DNA of 15,032 nucleotides from JAUVIB01 sp964424545 (lineage in GTDB: Bacteria; Calditrichota; Calditrichia; Calditrichales; Calditrichaceae), in assembly GCA_964424545.1 (NCBI GenBank), contig CAYRJN010000092.1:1-15032 (forward strand). The letters run 5' to 3'. Below the pieces are notes generated by a model that made no database searches, had not been told where the DNA came from, and was given only the letters and a program-made list of their open reading frames with translations. The position numbers were made by a program, and so were the translations under genes. Below, in pieces: positions 1 to 5,907 of this stretch; the first letter of the stretch is position 1, and each line of letters starts with the position of its first letter.

Positions 1-2
1 AT

Positions 3-830
3 TATCAAAGGAAATCGTTCGGAGTAGGCGGGGGCGTATTGCCGCCTGGGATAAAAAATCTGCTTTATGCCAACGGTATTGTTTTTATTATGCAGTTTAT
101 TAATCCCTCATTAAATGCCGTACTGCTGAATAACTTTGCTCTTAATCCGTTTGATGTTATATATCATTTTAAGATATGGCAGCTTGTGTCTTACATGTTT
201 TTACATGGCGGGTTTTGGCATATCTTTTTTAATATGTTTATTCTTTGGATGTTTGGCGCCGAGCTGGAGCGAGAGTGGGGAACCAGGGAGTTCTTAAAAT
301 ACTACTTTATAGGCGGAATTGGCGCAGGGTTGACCGTTGTCTTGTTTTCTAATGCCAGCACTATCGGCGCGTCGGGAGCCGTTTATGCGGTGATGCTTGC
401 TTATGCTTTGAGATACCCTGATAGATTGCTCTATATATATTTCCTATTTCCCGTTAAGGTTAAATATTTTATGGGCTTTATGTTTTTGCTGTCTTTCTTT
501 TCGACAATCGGACCGAATACTGACGGTATTGCCCATGCGGCGCATCTCGGCGGAATTTTGGTGGGCTATGTCTATTTACGATACAACCATTTGATTTATA
601 AAGTAAAAAAAACCTTTTCGAATATCAGTTCGGGAAAAATGTCATCGACAAATAGAAAACCGAATATGCGCTATCGACGAGGCGGCGGCAGTAAAGCGGA
701 GTATTACCGCAAGGCAATCGACGAGATATTGGATAAGATTAACAGGGTAGGATATCTGAATTTAACAGACGAAGAAAAAAAGATATTGGAAGAGGGAAGC
801 AAATATTTACGGGAGCATGATGGAAATTAA
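3..830 (+). CDS. Rhomboid family intramembrane serine protease (5' end cut by window edge)
   Basis: Polytopic inner-membrane serine protease that cleaves substrates within or near their membrane segments. Numbering residues from the possible TTG codon at base 39, about six hydrophobic segments are visible. The rhomboid signature is complete: H61 and N65 in HIFFN (GlpG His150/Asn154 equivalents, oxyanion region), the catalytic serine S112 in GASG, and the catalytic H169 in HAAHLGG. A soluble C-terminal extension (about 186-263) holds a basic linker and a helical piece ending in TDEEKKILEEGSKYL, a tail I associate with Bacteroidota-type rhomboids. The reading frame stays open from base 39 back to base 3, and its codons give an N-terminus (RKSFGVGGGVLPPGIKNLL) typical of the family. 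The true start is therefore probably just outside the window and the TTG at 39 is unlikely. The stop is TAA at 828-830. Substrate unknown. Confidence 0.93.
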   Translation, partial: YQRKSFGVGGGVLPPGIKNLLYANGIVFIMQFINPSLNAVLLNNFALNPFDVIYHFKIWQLVSYMFLHGGFWHIFFNMFILWMFGAELEREWGTREFLKYYFIGGIGAGLTVVLFSNASTIGASGAVYAVMLAYALRYPDRLLYIYFLFPVKVKYFMGFMFLLSFFSTIGPNTDGIAHAAHLGGILVGYVYLRYNHLIYKVKKTFSNISSGKMSSTNRKPNMRYRRGGGSKAEYYRKAIDEILDKINRVGYLNLTDEEKKILEEGSKYLREHDGN

Positions 831-878
831 AATAATAACAATAATAAATTAACGGGCTTTTCGGAGGAGGATTTATTT

Positions 879-1115
879 ATGAGCTACTTTGAAAACCTTA
901 CATGTGGATGCGACGACTGCCATTATAATCATGATTCGCTTTGTTATCGTGGCTCAATAACCCTGGATTTAAATGGCACGTGCGAAGATATGGTCAATTG
1001 TGAGGATTTTGAATGTCAGGATTGTGAATTCTTTGATTTTTGCACCAAAGATAAAAAGTATAATTCATCGGCATTCACGGGTAATGAAGATTATTACAAT
1101 CAGGATGAATATTAA
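879..1115 (+). CDS. Small cysteine-rich protein, DUF1540-like
   Basis: A 78-residue protein with nine cysteines (C9, C11, C14, C22, C35, C41, C46, C49, C55), no signal peptide and no membrane segment. Its C-terminal third is acidic, polar and probably disordered. The spacing C-x4-C-HYN-x4-C-x4-I resembles DUF1540, short proteins with conserved cysteines thought to bind metal; this is a resemblance by eye only. The second half has another cluster, C46-x2-C49-x5-C55. The start is well set: GGAGGAGG (863-870) lies 8 nt before ATG 879, one of the best ribosome binding sites in the window. It follows the rhomboid gene by 48 nt with no terminator between, so the two may be co-transcribed, and a strong terminator follows. 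Function unknown; a cytoplasmic metal-binding or redox role is inference. High expression is suggested by the ribosome binding site. Confidence 0.82.
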   Translation: MSYFENLTCGCDDCHYNHDSLCYRGSITLDLNGTCEDMVNCEDFECQDCEFFDFCTKDKKYNSSAFTGNEDYYNQDEY

Positions 1116-1142
1116 AAAAATTCTGTAATGTATTTATTGAAA

Positions 1143-1179
1143 AGTCCGGCAACGCGCTAAAGTTGTCGGACTTTTTTTT
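1143..1179 (+). terminator. Rho-independent terminator after the cysteine-rich gene
   Basis: A 12-bp stem pairs AAGTCCGGCAAC (1143-1154) with GTTGTCGGACTT (1163-1174), with a single G-U wobble and an 8-nt loop. A run of seven T begins at 1173. It closes the rightward rhomboid/cysteine-rich unit. It sits at the convergent junction with the minus-strand acyltransferase gene, whose stop codon (1178-1180) touches the T-run. On the minus strand the stem is followed by only four T, so it may act weakly in that direction as well. Confidence 0.9.
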
Positions 1180-2308
1180 ATTGTAGCGGGTAAGTGTATA
1201 GACGATATTTTTTGTATTTTTCAGCGCCGAAATCTTCCAACGGCCGTAACATGGTGTAATTATCTTCCAAAATCCAGGACATTTCCGATGCTTCATAACC
1301 GTATTTATCGGCAAGTAAAATAGAATTTAAATATAAGTTAGCGCCCAATCCGCTTCGTTGATGTCCCTTTTTAATCCCCAGTATGATTACGCGCAAAGTT
1401 TTAATCTTTTTAATTCCGGTAACAAGTTTAAATATTCCGCTTGGAAATAATCTGCCGTTAGGTATTTTTGCAAGCGCTTCATTAATGTTGGGTATGGTAA
1501 CAATAAAACCAATGGCTTCGTCGTCTATTTCTGCAAACAAGACCATACGCGGATCGGCAATCTGTTTTAAATCGGCCGCAAGAATTTTAATTTCCGCAGC
1601 CGTAAAGGGAACAAAGCCCCAGTTGTCGCTCCATGCGTCGTTATAAATTTCCATTACCTTATTAACGTCTTTTTCGAACTCTTTCATGTTAATGGTGCGT
1701 AGTTTGATATTGTAGCGTTTCATGGTTTTTTCGGCGACGCGTTTCATTTTGTCGCTTATGTGTTCTTTAGCGCCTTGAACCGTTACGTGCAGCGCATAAA
1801 CATCTTTTATTTTTTTATTTCCGTATCCGTCGACCAATTTAGGATAATAGTCGGGATTATGCGTCATCATAATGTACGGGGGGGTATCAAAGCCCTCAAT
1901 TAACAAACCCGCCTCGTCGTTTAAAGATGGGTTCATCGGCCCTATCATTTTGTCCCTTTTCCGTTCTTTTAACCATGAAGCCGCTGCGTCAAAAAGCGCG
2001 TTTGCCGTTTCCTGATCGTTTATACATTCCAAAAATCCCCAAAACCCGGCGTTATCCTTTTGAAAATCGGTATAATTTTGATTTGTTATAGCCGCAATTC
2101 TACCGCTAATTTTACCGTTTTTTTCAGCAAGGAATAGTTGTATTTCCGAATGCCGGAAAAACGGATTTTTTTTAGTATTGAGAATCTTAGCCCGTTCCAT
2201 TCTTAACGGACTTACCCAATTAGGCGTATTTTTATTGATTTTCCATTCCAAATCTATAAACACTTTTTTTTGTTTGGCGGTTGTAACCGGAATAATATTT
2301 ATTGACAT
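1178..2308 (-). CDS. GNAT-fold N-acyltransferase, candidate bacterial ceramide synthase
   Basis: A 376-residue soluble protein of the GNAT superfamily. The C-terminal half has the acyl-CoA pyrophosphate-binding signature Q/R-x-x-G-x-G/A as QRSGLGA (317-323), followed by a helix and the usual beta-bulge region. The N-terminal half (about 1-150) looks like a second, degenerate GNAT-like lobe with conserved-looking stretches FFRHSEIQLFLA, GFWGFLECIND and GPMNPSLNDEAGLLIEGF. This two-lobed build of about 380 residues is known in many Bacteroidota proteins usually annotated only as N-acetyltransferase. The ATG at 2308 has AAGGAAG (2314-2320) 5 nt upstream and lies 17 nt after the Spt-like gene, so the two form one operon. 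In Caulobacter the ceramide synthase bCerS is a GNAT-like acyltransferase that N-acylates the long-chain base. By context I infer the same reaction here. The fold is secure; the substrate is inferred. Confidence 0.85.
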   Translation of the reverse strand: MSINIIPVTTAKQKKVFIDLEWKINKNTPNWVSPLRMERAKILNTKKNPFFRHSEIQLFLAEKNGKISGRIAAITNQNYTDFQKDNAGFWGFLECINDQETANALFDAAASWLKERKRDKMIGPMNPSLNDEAGLLIEGFDTPPYIMMTHNPDYYPKLVDGYGNKKIKDVYALHVTVQGAKEHISDKMKRVAEKTMKRYNIKLRTINMKEFEKDVNKVMEIYNDAWSDNWGFVPFTAAEIKILAADLKQIADPRMVLFAEIDDEAIGFIVTIPNINEALAKIPNGRLFPSGIFKLVTGIKKIKTLRVIILGIKKGHQRSGLGANLYLNSILLADKYGYEASEMSWILEDNYTMLRPLEDFGAEKYKKYRLYTYPLQ

Positions 2309-2325
2309 GACAACTTCCTTTAAAT

Positions 2326-3513
2326 TTATATTAAGTCCATATCTTTACCGATGGTTTTCATAATGTCTAACACTTTATCAAGATCATTATCCGTTAAACT
2401 GGCCATATAGCTGGTGCGCAGTAGAGCTTGATCGGGGGGTACGGCGGGACTGATTACGGCGTTGGCAAATACACCCATGTTAAATAATTTTGTCCAGAAT
2501 AAAAATGTCTTTTCATCGTTCCTGATGTATATGGGAATGATGGGGGTATCATGTGCGTCGCCAATATCGAATCCAAGATCAACCAGTTCTCTGCGCATAA
2601 AATCGGATATGTATTGCAATCGTTCTTTATGCTGCGGTTCGCTTTTAATGATTTCTAAAGATTTTAATACAGCCGCGGTGGCTGCGGGCGTTGGAGCGGC
2701 GCTGAATATTAAAGGCAACGCTTTATGTTTAATATAGTTGATCACGGCTGCGGGTCCGGCGACAAAACCGCCGATAGAGCCGAATGATTTACTAAACGTG
2801 CTCATAACAATATCGACATCTTCTTCTACGCCGAGTAACTCCGAAGCGCCGCGACCGTTTTCTCCAAGGACGCCCATGCCGTGTGCTTCGTCAACATAAA
2901 CGCGGGCATTATGTTCTTTGGCAATGGCTGTAAGGCGTGGTAATTTGGCGATATCTCCCTCCATGCTGAATACGCCGTCGGTAACGATAACCAAACCTTT
3001 ATTGTGATTAACCATAGAAATTACTTTTTCCAAATCGTCCATATTGTTATGTTTATACCGTTTTAATTCGGTGCCGATTGCGGCTATGGTTCCGGAATAA
3101 ATGGAAGCATGATTGGCTTTATCCATAATGATGATATCGTTGCGATCCACCAGCGTGGGTATTGCTCCGAGATTAGACATAAAACCGGTGCTGAAAATCA
3201 ACGCCGATTCTCTGCCTGTAAATTCGGCGAGCGCCTCTTCAAGCTCTAAATGAAGATCAAGCGTCCCGTTGAGAAAGCGCGACCCCGAACAGCTTGTACC
3301 GTATTTTTCGGTAGCTTTTACGGAAGCTTCAATTACGCGAGGATCCTGAGTGAGGCCGAGATAATTATTGGAACCAATCATGATTACCTCTTTACCCTTC
3401 ATGGTAACCTTCGATCCGTAATTGTTCGAAATGGGCATAAAATAGGGATAAATACCGGCTTCAATTACCTCGTTTGCTCTGGTAAAATTAAAACATTTTT
3501 CAAAAATATCCAT
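2326..3513 (-). CDS. spt: Serine palmitoyltransferase-like alpha-oxoamine synthase (PLP enzyme)
   Basis: A cytoplasmic, pyridoxal-phosphate-dependent enzyme of the alpha-oxoamine synthase family (395 residues, normal family length). Visible landmarks are the N-terminal GSNNYLGL (47-54), GTSCSGSRFLNGT (72-84), cofactor-stacking H135 in NHAS, DEAHG (208-212) with the pyridine-binding Asp, the Schiff-base lysine K242 in STFSKSFG, and the substrate-binding R366 in PAVPPDQALLRTSY. Family members condense an amino acid with an acyl thioester. Serine palmitoyltransferase makes 3-ketosphinganine from serine and a fatty acyl thioester, while 2-amino-3-ketobutyrate CoA ligase (Kbl) uses glycine and acetyl-CoA. 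No threonine dehydrogenase, the usual Kbl partner, is nearby. A GNAT acyltransferase lies 17 nt downstream and an SDR is divergent, which favours Spt. GGAGG (3517-3521 on the complementary strand) precedes the ATG. It is the first gene of the leftward unit. Confidence 0.85.
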   Translation of the reverse strand: MDIFEKCFNFTRANEVIEAGIYPYFMPISNNYGSKVTMKGKEVIMIGSNNYLGLTQDPRVIEASVKATEKYGTSCSGSRFLNGTLDLHLELEEALAEFTGRESALIFSTGFMSNLGAIPTLVDRNDIIIMDKANHASIYSGTIAAIGTELKRYKHNNMDDLEKVISMVNHNKGLVIVTDGVFSMEGDIAKLPRLTAIAKEHNARVYVDEAHGMGVLGENGRGASELLGVEEDVDIVMSTFSKSFGSIGGFVAGPAAVINYIKHKALPLIFSAAPTPAATAAVLKSLEIIKSEPQHKERLQYISDFMRRELVDLGFDIGDAHDTPIIPIYIRNDEKTFLFWTKLFNMGVFANAVISPAVPPDQALLRTSYMASLTDNDLDKVLDIMKTIGKDMDLI

Positions 3514-3563
3514 ATTCCTCCAATGGCGATAGTAATGCTTAATTATTCAAGACAAAGTAATAT

Positions 3564-3595
3564 AATAATTTTTTTTATAAGAATAAAAAATTATT
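3564..3595. repeat. Perfect 11-bp inverted repeat in the divergent promoter region
   Basis: AATAATTTTTT (3564-3574) and AAAAAATTATT (3585-3595) are exact reverse complements around a 10-nt spacer, starting 51 nt before the spt start codon. It could be a weak hairpin in the spt leader, an operator, or a promoter UP-like element. In such AT-rich DNA chance similarity is also possible. Confidence 0.4.
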
Positions 3596-3672
3596 GTTTG
3601 CTACACAAAGAAGTGGTGATGGTTTTCGAATAATTTGTAAGATAATATCACATAAGCGGCTGAAACGGAGAA

Positions 3673-3691
3673 TAATATTTTTATAATATTA
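3673..3691. repeat. Perfect 7-bp AT-only inverted repeat
   Basis: TAATATT (3673-3679) and AATATTA (3685-3691) flank a 5-nt centre, giving a 19-bp dyad midway between the spt and SDR genes. It has the size of a dimeric regulator site, but it is composed entirely of A and T, so it may be chance. Confidence 0.3.
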
Positions 3692-3932
3692 CTAAATTAA
3701 TTAAATTATGTTTGCCGATTTAAATAAAAAATCCGTTTGGTTTAACGCGGCGACTGTTATTAACGTAACCGTGTTGCAAAATACAAAAGGCCTTATAAAC
3801 GGATAAATTTTGATCGCTTAATTGATACGTTTAAAAAAAAAGCGCGATTAGAATTATGCGGCTAATTGTGAATATATTTGAAAATCTTTTAGAATTTTTT
3901 TCTATGAATAAATAAAAGGAATCGCTTATTTT

Positions 3933-4907
3933 ATGAAAGTATTGCTAACGGGCGCTACGGGCTTTATAGGTAGTTTTCTTGCGGAGGAATTGGTAAAAAA
4001 AGGCTATGATGTGCGGTGTCTGGTACGAACGCACAGCGATCTTAAATGGATATCCGATCTTGATGTCGAATGCGTTTACGGCGATTTGTTTAATATACAA
4101 TCGATTAAAAGGGCGGTAAACGGCGTAGATTATGTATATCATCTTGCCGGCGTGACCGATGCCGTTTCAAAAATCGATTTTATTAAGGTTAATTATCAGG
4201 GGACAAAAAATCTTATTGAAGTTGCCCATAAAGAAAACTTAAAACGGTTTGTCTTTTTAAGTTCGCAAGCGGCAGCCGGCCCAAGTCGTTCGCTGACGCC
4301 CGTAAAAGAATCGGATAAAGCACGGCCCGTGTCCGTTTACGGCCGGAGCAAACTGGCTGCGGAATCAGCTGTAAAACGCTATGCAGATAAAACGCCCATA
4401 ACTATTTTACGTCCTTCGGCTGTTTACGGCCCGCGCGATAAAGGCTTGTTGGTTGTTTTTAAAATGGTGAAAAACGGAATAGTGCCCATGTTAAGTTATC
4501 GTGACAAATATTTGAATATAATTCACGTCAATGATTTGGTGCGCGGTATTATTAAGACTGCAGAAAGTAAGAATGCAGCGGGAGAAACCTATTTTATAAG
4601 TGAAAGGCGTCCTTATTCATGGGCGGAGATTTCCAATATTGCCTTGAGAAATTTCGGTAAAAAAGGTTTAAAAATTCCTGTATCGCTGGAGTTGATCGGT
4701 AAGGGCGTTAAGGTATTGGAATTTACGTCCAAGGTATTTCAACATTCTCTTAAACTCACTTCGGATAAGATAAGGGAGTTAAAAGAAGACTTTTGGATTT
4801 GTAGCGTTAATAAAATATTGAACGATATAAATTTTAAAACAACCGTTAAAATTGAGGATGGTATTAACGGAACGTTAGCTTGGTACCGTGAACATAACTG
4901 GTTGTAA
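3933..4907 (+). CDS. NAD(P)-dependent epimerase/dehydratase-family SDR, candidate CerR-type ceramide reductase
   Basis: A cytoplasmic extended short-chain dehydrogenase/reductase of 324 residues. The N-terminal Rossmann motif TGATGFIG (6-13) binds NAD(P). The catalytic set is the serine in LSSQAAAG (S110/S111) and YGRSK (136-140) giving Tyr136 and Lys140, with RPSAVYGPRD (160-169) after it as usual for the family. The C-terminal part (about 225-324) shapes the substrate pocket and ends in AWYREHNWL, a terminus I associate with Bacteroidota members. In Caulobacter an SDR of this class, CerR, reduces the 3-keto group during ceramide formation. Being divergent from spt and the GNAT gene, this protein is the natural candidate for that step. 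Other extended SDRs (sugar epimerases, 3-beta-HSD-like enzymes) share these motifs, so the substrate rests on context. AAAGGA precedes the ATG by 12 nt. The next gene starts 4 nt after the stop. Confidence 0.85.
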   Translation: MKVLLTGATGFIGSFLAEELVKKGYDVRCLVRTHSDLKWISDLDVECVYGDLFNIQSIKRAVNGVDYVYHLAGVTDAVSKIDFIKVNYQGTKNLIEVAHKENLKRFVFLSSQAAAGPSRSLTPVKESDKARPVSVYGRSKLAAESAVKRYADKTPITILRPSAVYGPRDKGLLVVFKMVKNGIVPMLSYRDKYLNIIHVNDLVRGIIKTAESKNAAGETYFISERRPYSWAEISNIALRNFGKKGLKIPVSLELIGKGVKVLEFTSKVFQHSLKLTSDKIRELKEDFWICSVNKILNDINFKTTVKIEDGINGTLAWYREHNWL

Positions 4908-4911
4908 GCGT

Positions 4912-5124
4912 ATGGCAAAAGAACCTTTATGGGAAGAGATTCTTCCTTTTACAAAAAAAAAATATATCCTCGTTCCGCTTTTGATTCTTTTAAGTTTTCT
5001 GGGATTGATAGTCCCTGTAATTCCCGGTATTGTTTTGTTTGTGTTAGCTATAATGATGATACGAAAAGGTACCGCATCTAAATTGCGCCGTAAATTCCGT
5101 TTATGGAAAATAAATAATAAATAA
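4912..5124 (+). CDS. Small PGPGW-type membrane protein
   Basis: A 70-residue protein with a charged N-terminus, one long or two short hydrophobic segments (about 19-53) and a strongly basic C-terminus (KLRRKFRLWKINNK). The centre has the Pro-Gly turn VPVIPGIVLFVLAIMMIRKG, which matches the pattern of the uncharacterised PGPGW transmembrane family (PxxPGxxxxxxG) by eye. I chose ATG 4912, 4 nt after the SDR stop. A GTG at 4888 would extend it 8 codons into the SDR gene, but neither start has a clear Shine-Dalgarno, so translation is probably coupled to the SDR gene. Being second in the SDR unit suggests a membrane role linked to lipid metabolism; its biochemical function is unknown. Confidence 0.8.
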   Translation: MAKEPLWEEILPFTKKKYILVPLLILLSFLGLIVPVIPGIVLFVLAIMMIRKGTASKLRRKFRLWKINNK

Positions 5125-5907
5125 GATATTCTCTTTCAAGATTGCCACGTTTGACATAGGTTTATCCTAATGCTCACGTTAAAAACATGCCGATTAAAAT
5201 AAATATTCTGTAATATCCACGATCTTTGTCTCACGGAAAAAGCGAATACCCGTAAAATTGAAAATGTTATGAATTGTTGGGCAAAAGTCCAGCGTGCAGG
5301 GGGACTGTTATCAATGAGCTAAATTTCGTAGTAAGTCAAAAAAAATTTGCAACACATATTTACATCATAACAAAATAAGCCCAAACCTGTCCTTGCGATT
5401 CCGACGAGCCGATATCTTAAATCATTATTGATGAGATAAGAAAAAATCTTAAATGTATAATATTATAAAAAGCAGACGATTTTAGGTTTGTTTTTAAGGT
5501 TTCTCTTCCGATCCCGCGGAGTAAAAATGATAATCTATGACGTTAATATCGCTGTTTTTTTGATGGAATATACATAATGCTTTTTACCTAAAATTTCAAT
5601 TAATTCCGCCAAACTCGAAGCAATGACGCTTGATTTATCATCGAGATTAGGCGATAACGAACACGAAAATCCATTCTAAGGAAGTCAAGAATTGCTGCAT
5701 TCCACTCTATTTCGCATACAATGTCATCATTTATAGCAGGTAAGAGAAATCTAAGGTTTTGCTAAGGAATAGGTTTTCCATTATATCGTATAGAAGTGAA
5801 CAATAATGTTACTTTTTTGAAATTTCCATAAAATAAAATAATGCCTTTGATAATATCCTTTAAATTAACTAAATTTTTATAATTCAAAAGAAATAACGGG
5901 AGTTGTT
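5125..5907. other. 783-nt region without a convincing gene
   Basis: No intact gene is recognised and no clear terminator follows the PGPGW gene. On the minus strand, between about 5534 and 5761, two adjacent frames carry protein-like pieces: EIEWNAAILDFLRMDF in one, then SPNLDDKSSVIASSLAELI running to a stop at 5534-5536 in the next. This could be a frameshifted gene remnant, although both pieces are short enough to be chance. Small AT-rich dyads occur, such as TATAATATTATA at 5456-5467 and TAAGA-A5-TCTTA at 5437-5451. The right end must hold the promoter of the M48-tamB-tamA operon. Confidence 0.4.
5847..5883 (+). promoter_or_regulatory. Candidate promoter elements of the M48-tamB-tamA operon
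   Basis: A perfect TATAAT (5878-5883) lies 24 nt before the GTG start. TTGATA (5847-5852) lies upstream but is 25 nt away, too far for a standard sigma-70 pair. With 17-nt spacing it would pair instead with the poorer TAAATT at 5870-5875. The assignment is weak, especially if the organism uses Bacteroidota-type promoters. Confidence 0.2.

Larger units (their letters stand above)
3514..3932. promoter_or_regulatory. Divergent intergenic region between spt and the SDR gene
   Basis: A 419-nt, very AT-rich region between two divergent units must hold promoters for both. I see perfect AT-rich inverted repeats (listed separately) and an 8-bp inverted repeat, ATCCGTTT (3731-3738) with AAACGGAT (3797-3804). 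A TATATTTG at 3873-3880 fits the TAnnTTTG -7 element of Bacteroidota promoters, but I find no good -33 TTG upstream of it. The SDR gene has AAAGGA at 3915-3920, 12 nt before its ATG. No convincing gene lies here. Functional roles of individual sites are not established by sequence alone. Confidence 0.5.

Noticed and set aside
1075..1314. 79-codon minus-strand open frame across the terminator
   Set aside because: It spans a strong terminator hairpin and overlaps the end of the GNAT gene in another frame, with no homology visible.
2326..3513. Reading the PLP enzyme as threonine-degradation Kbl
   Set aside because: Not excluded by motifs alone, since the families are close. There is no threonine dehydrogenase partner, however, and the GNAT and SDR neighbours fit Spt better.
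3250..3633. 127-codon plus-strand open frame over the start of spt
   Set aside because: Antisense to the N-terminal coding part of spt, with a low-quality protein sequence, no ribosome binding site and no recognisable domain. The spt frame has complete catalytic motifs.
3708..3806. 32-codon open frame (starts MFADLNKKSVW) in the spt/SDR spacer
   Set aside because: No Shine-Dalgarno upstream and no recognisable features. A chance frame of this length is expected in AT-rich DNA, although a tiny leader peptide cannot be ruled out.
4888..4911. GTG start 8 codons upstream for the PGPGW protein
   Set aside because: It would overlap the SDR coding end and has no ribosome binding site. The ATG 4 nt after the SDR stop fits translational coupling and gives a normal N-terminus.
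5284..5305. Hairpin AGTCC...GGACT in the gap after the PGPGW gene
   Set aside because: Only 5 bp of stem with an 11-nt loop and no T-run, so it does not qualify as a terminator.
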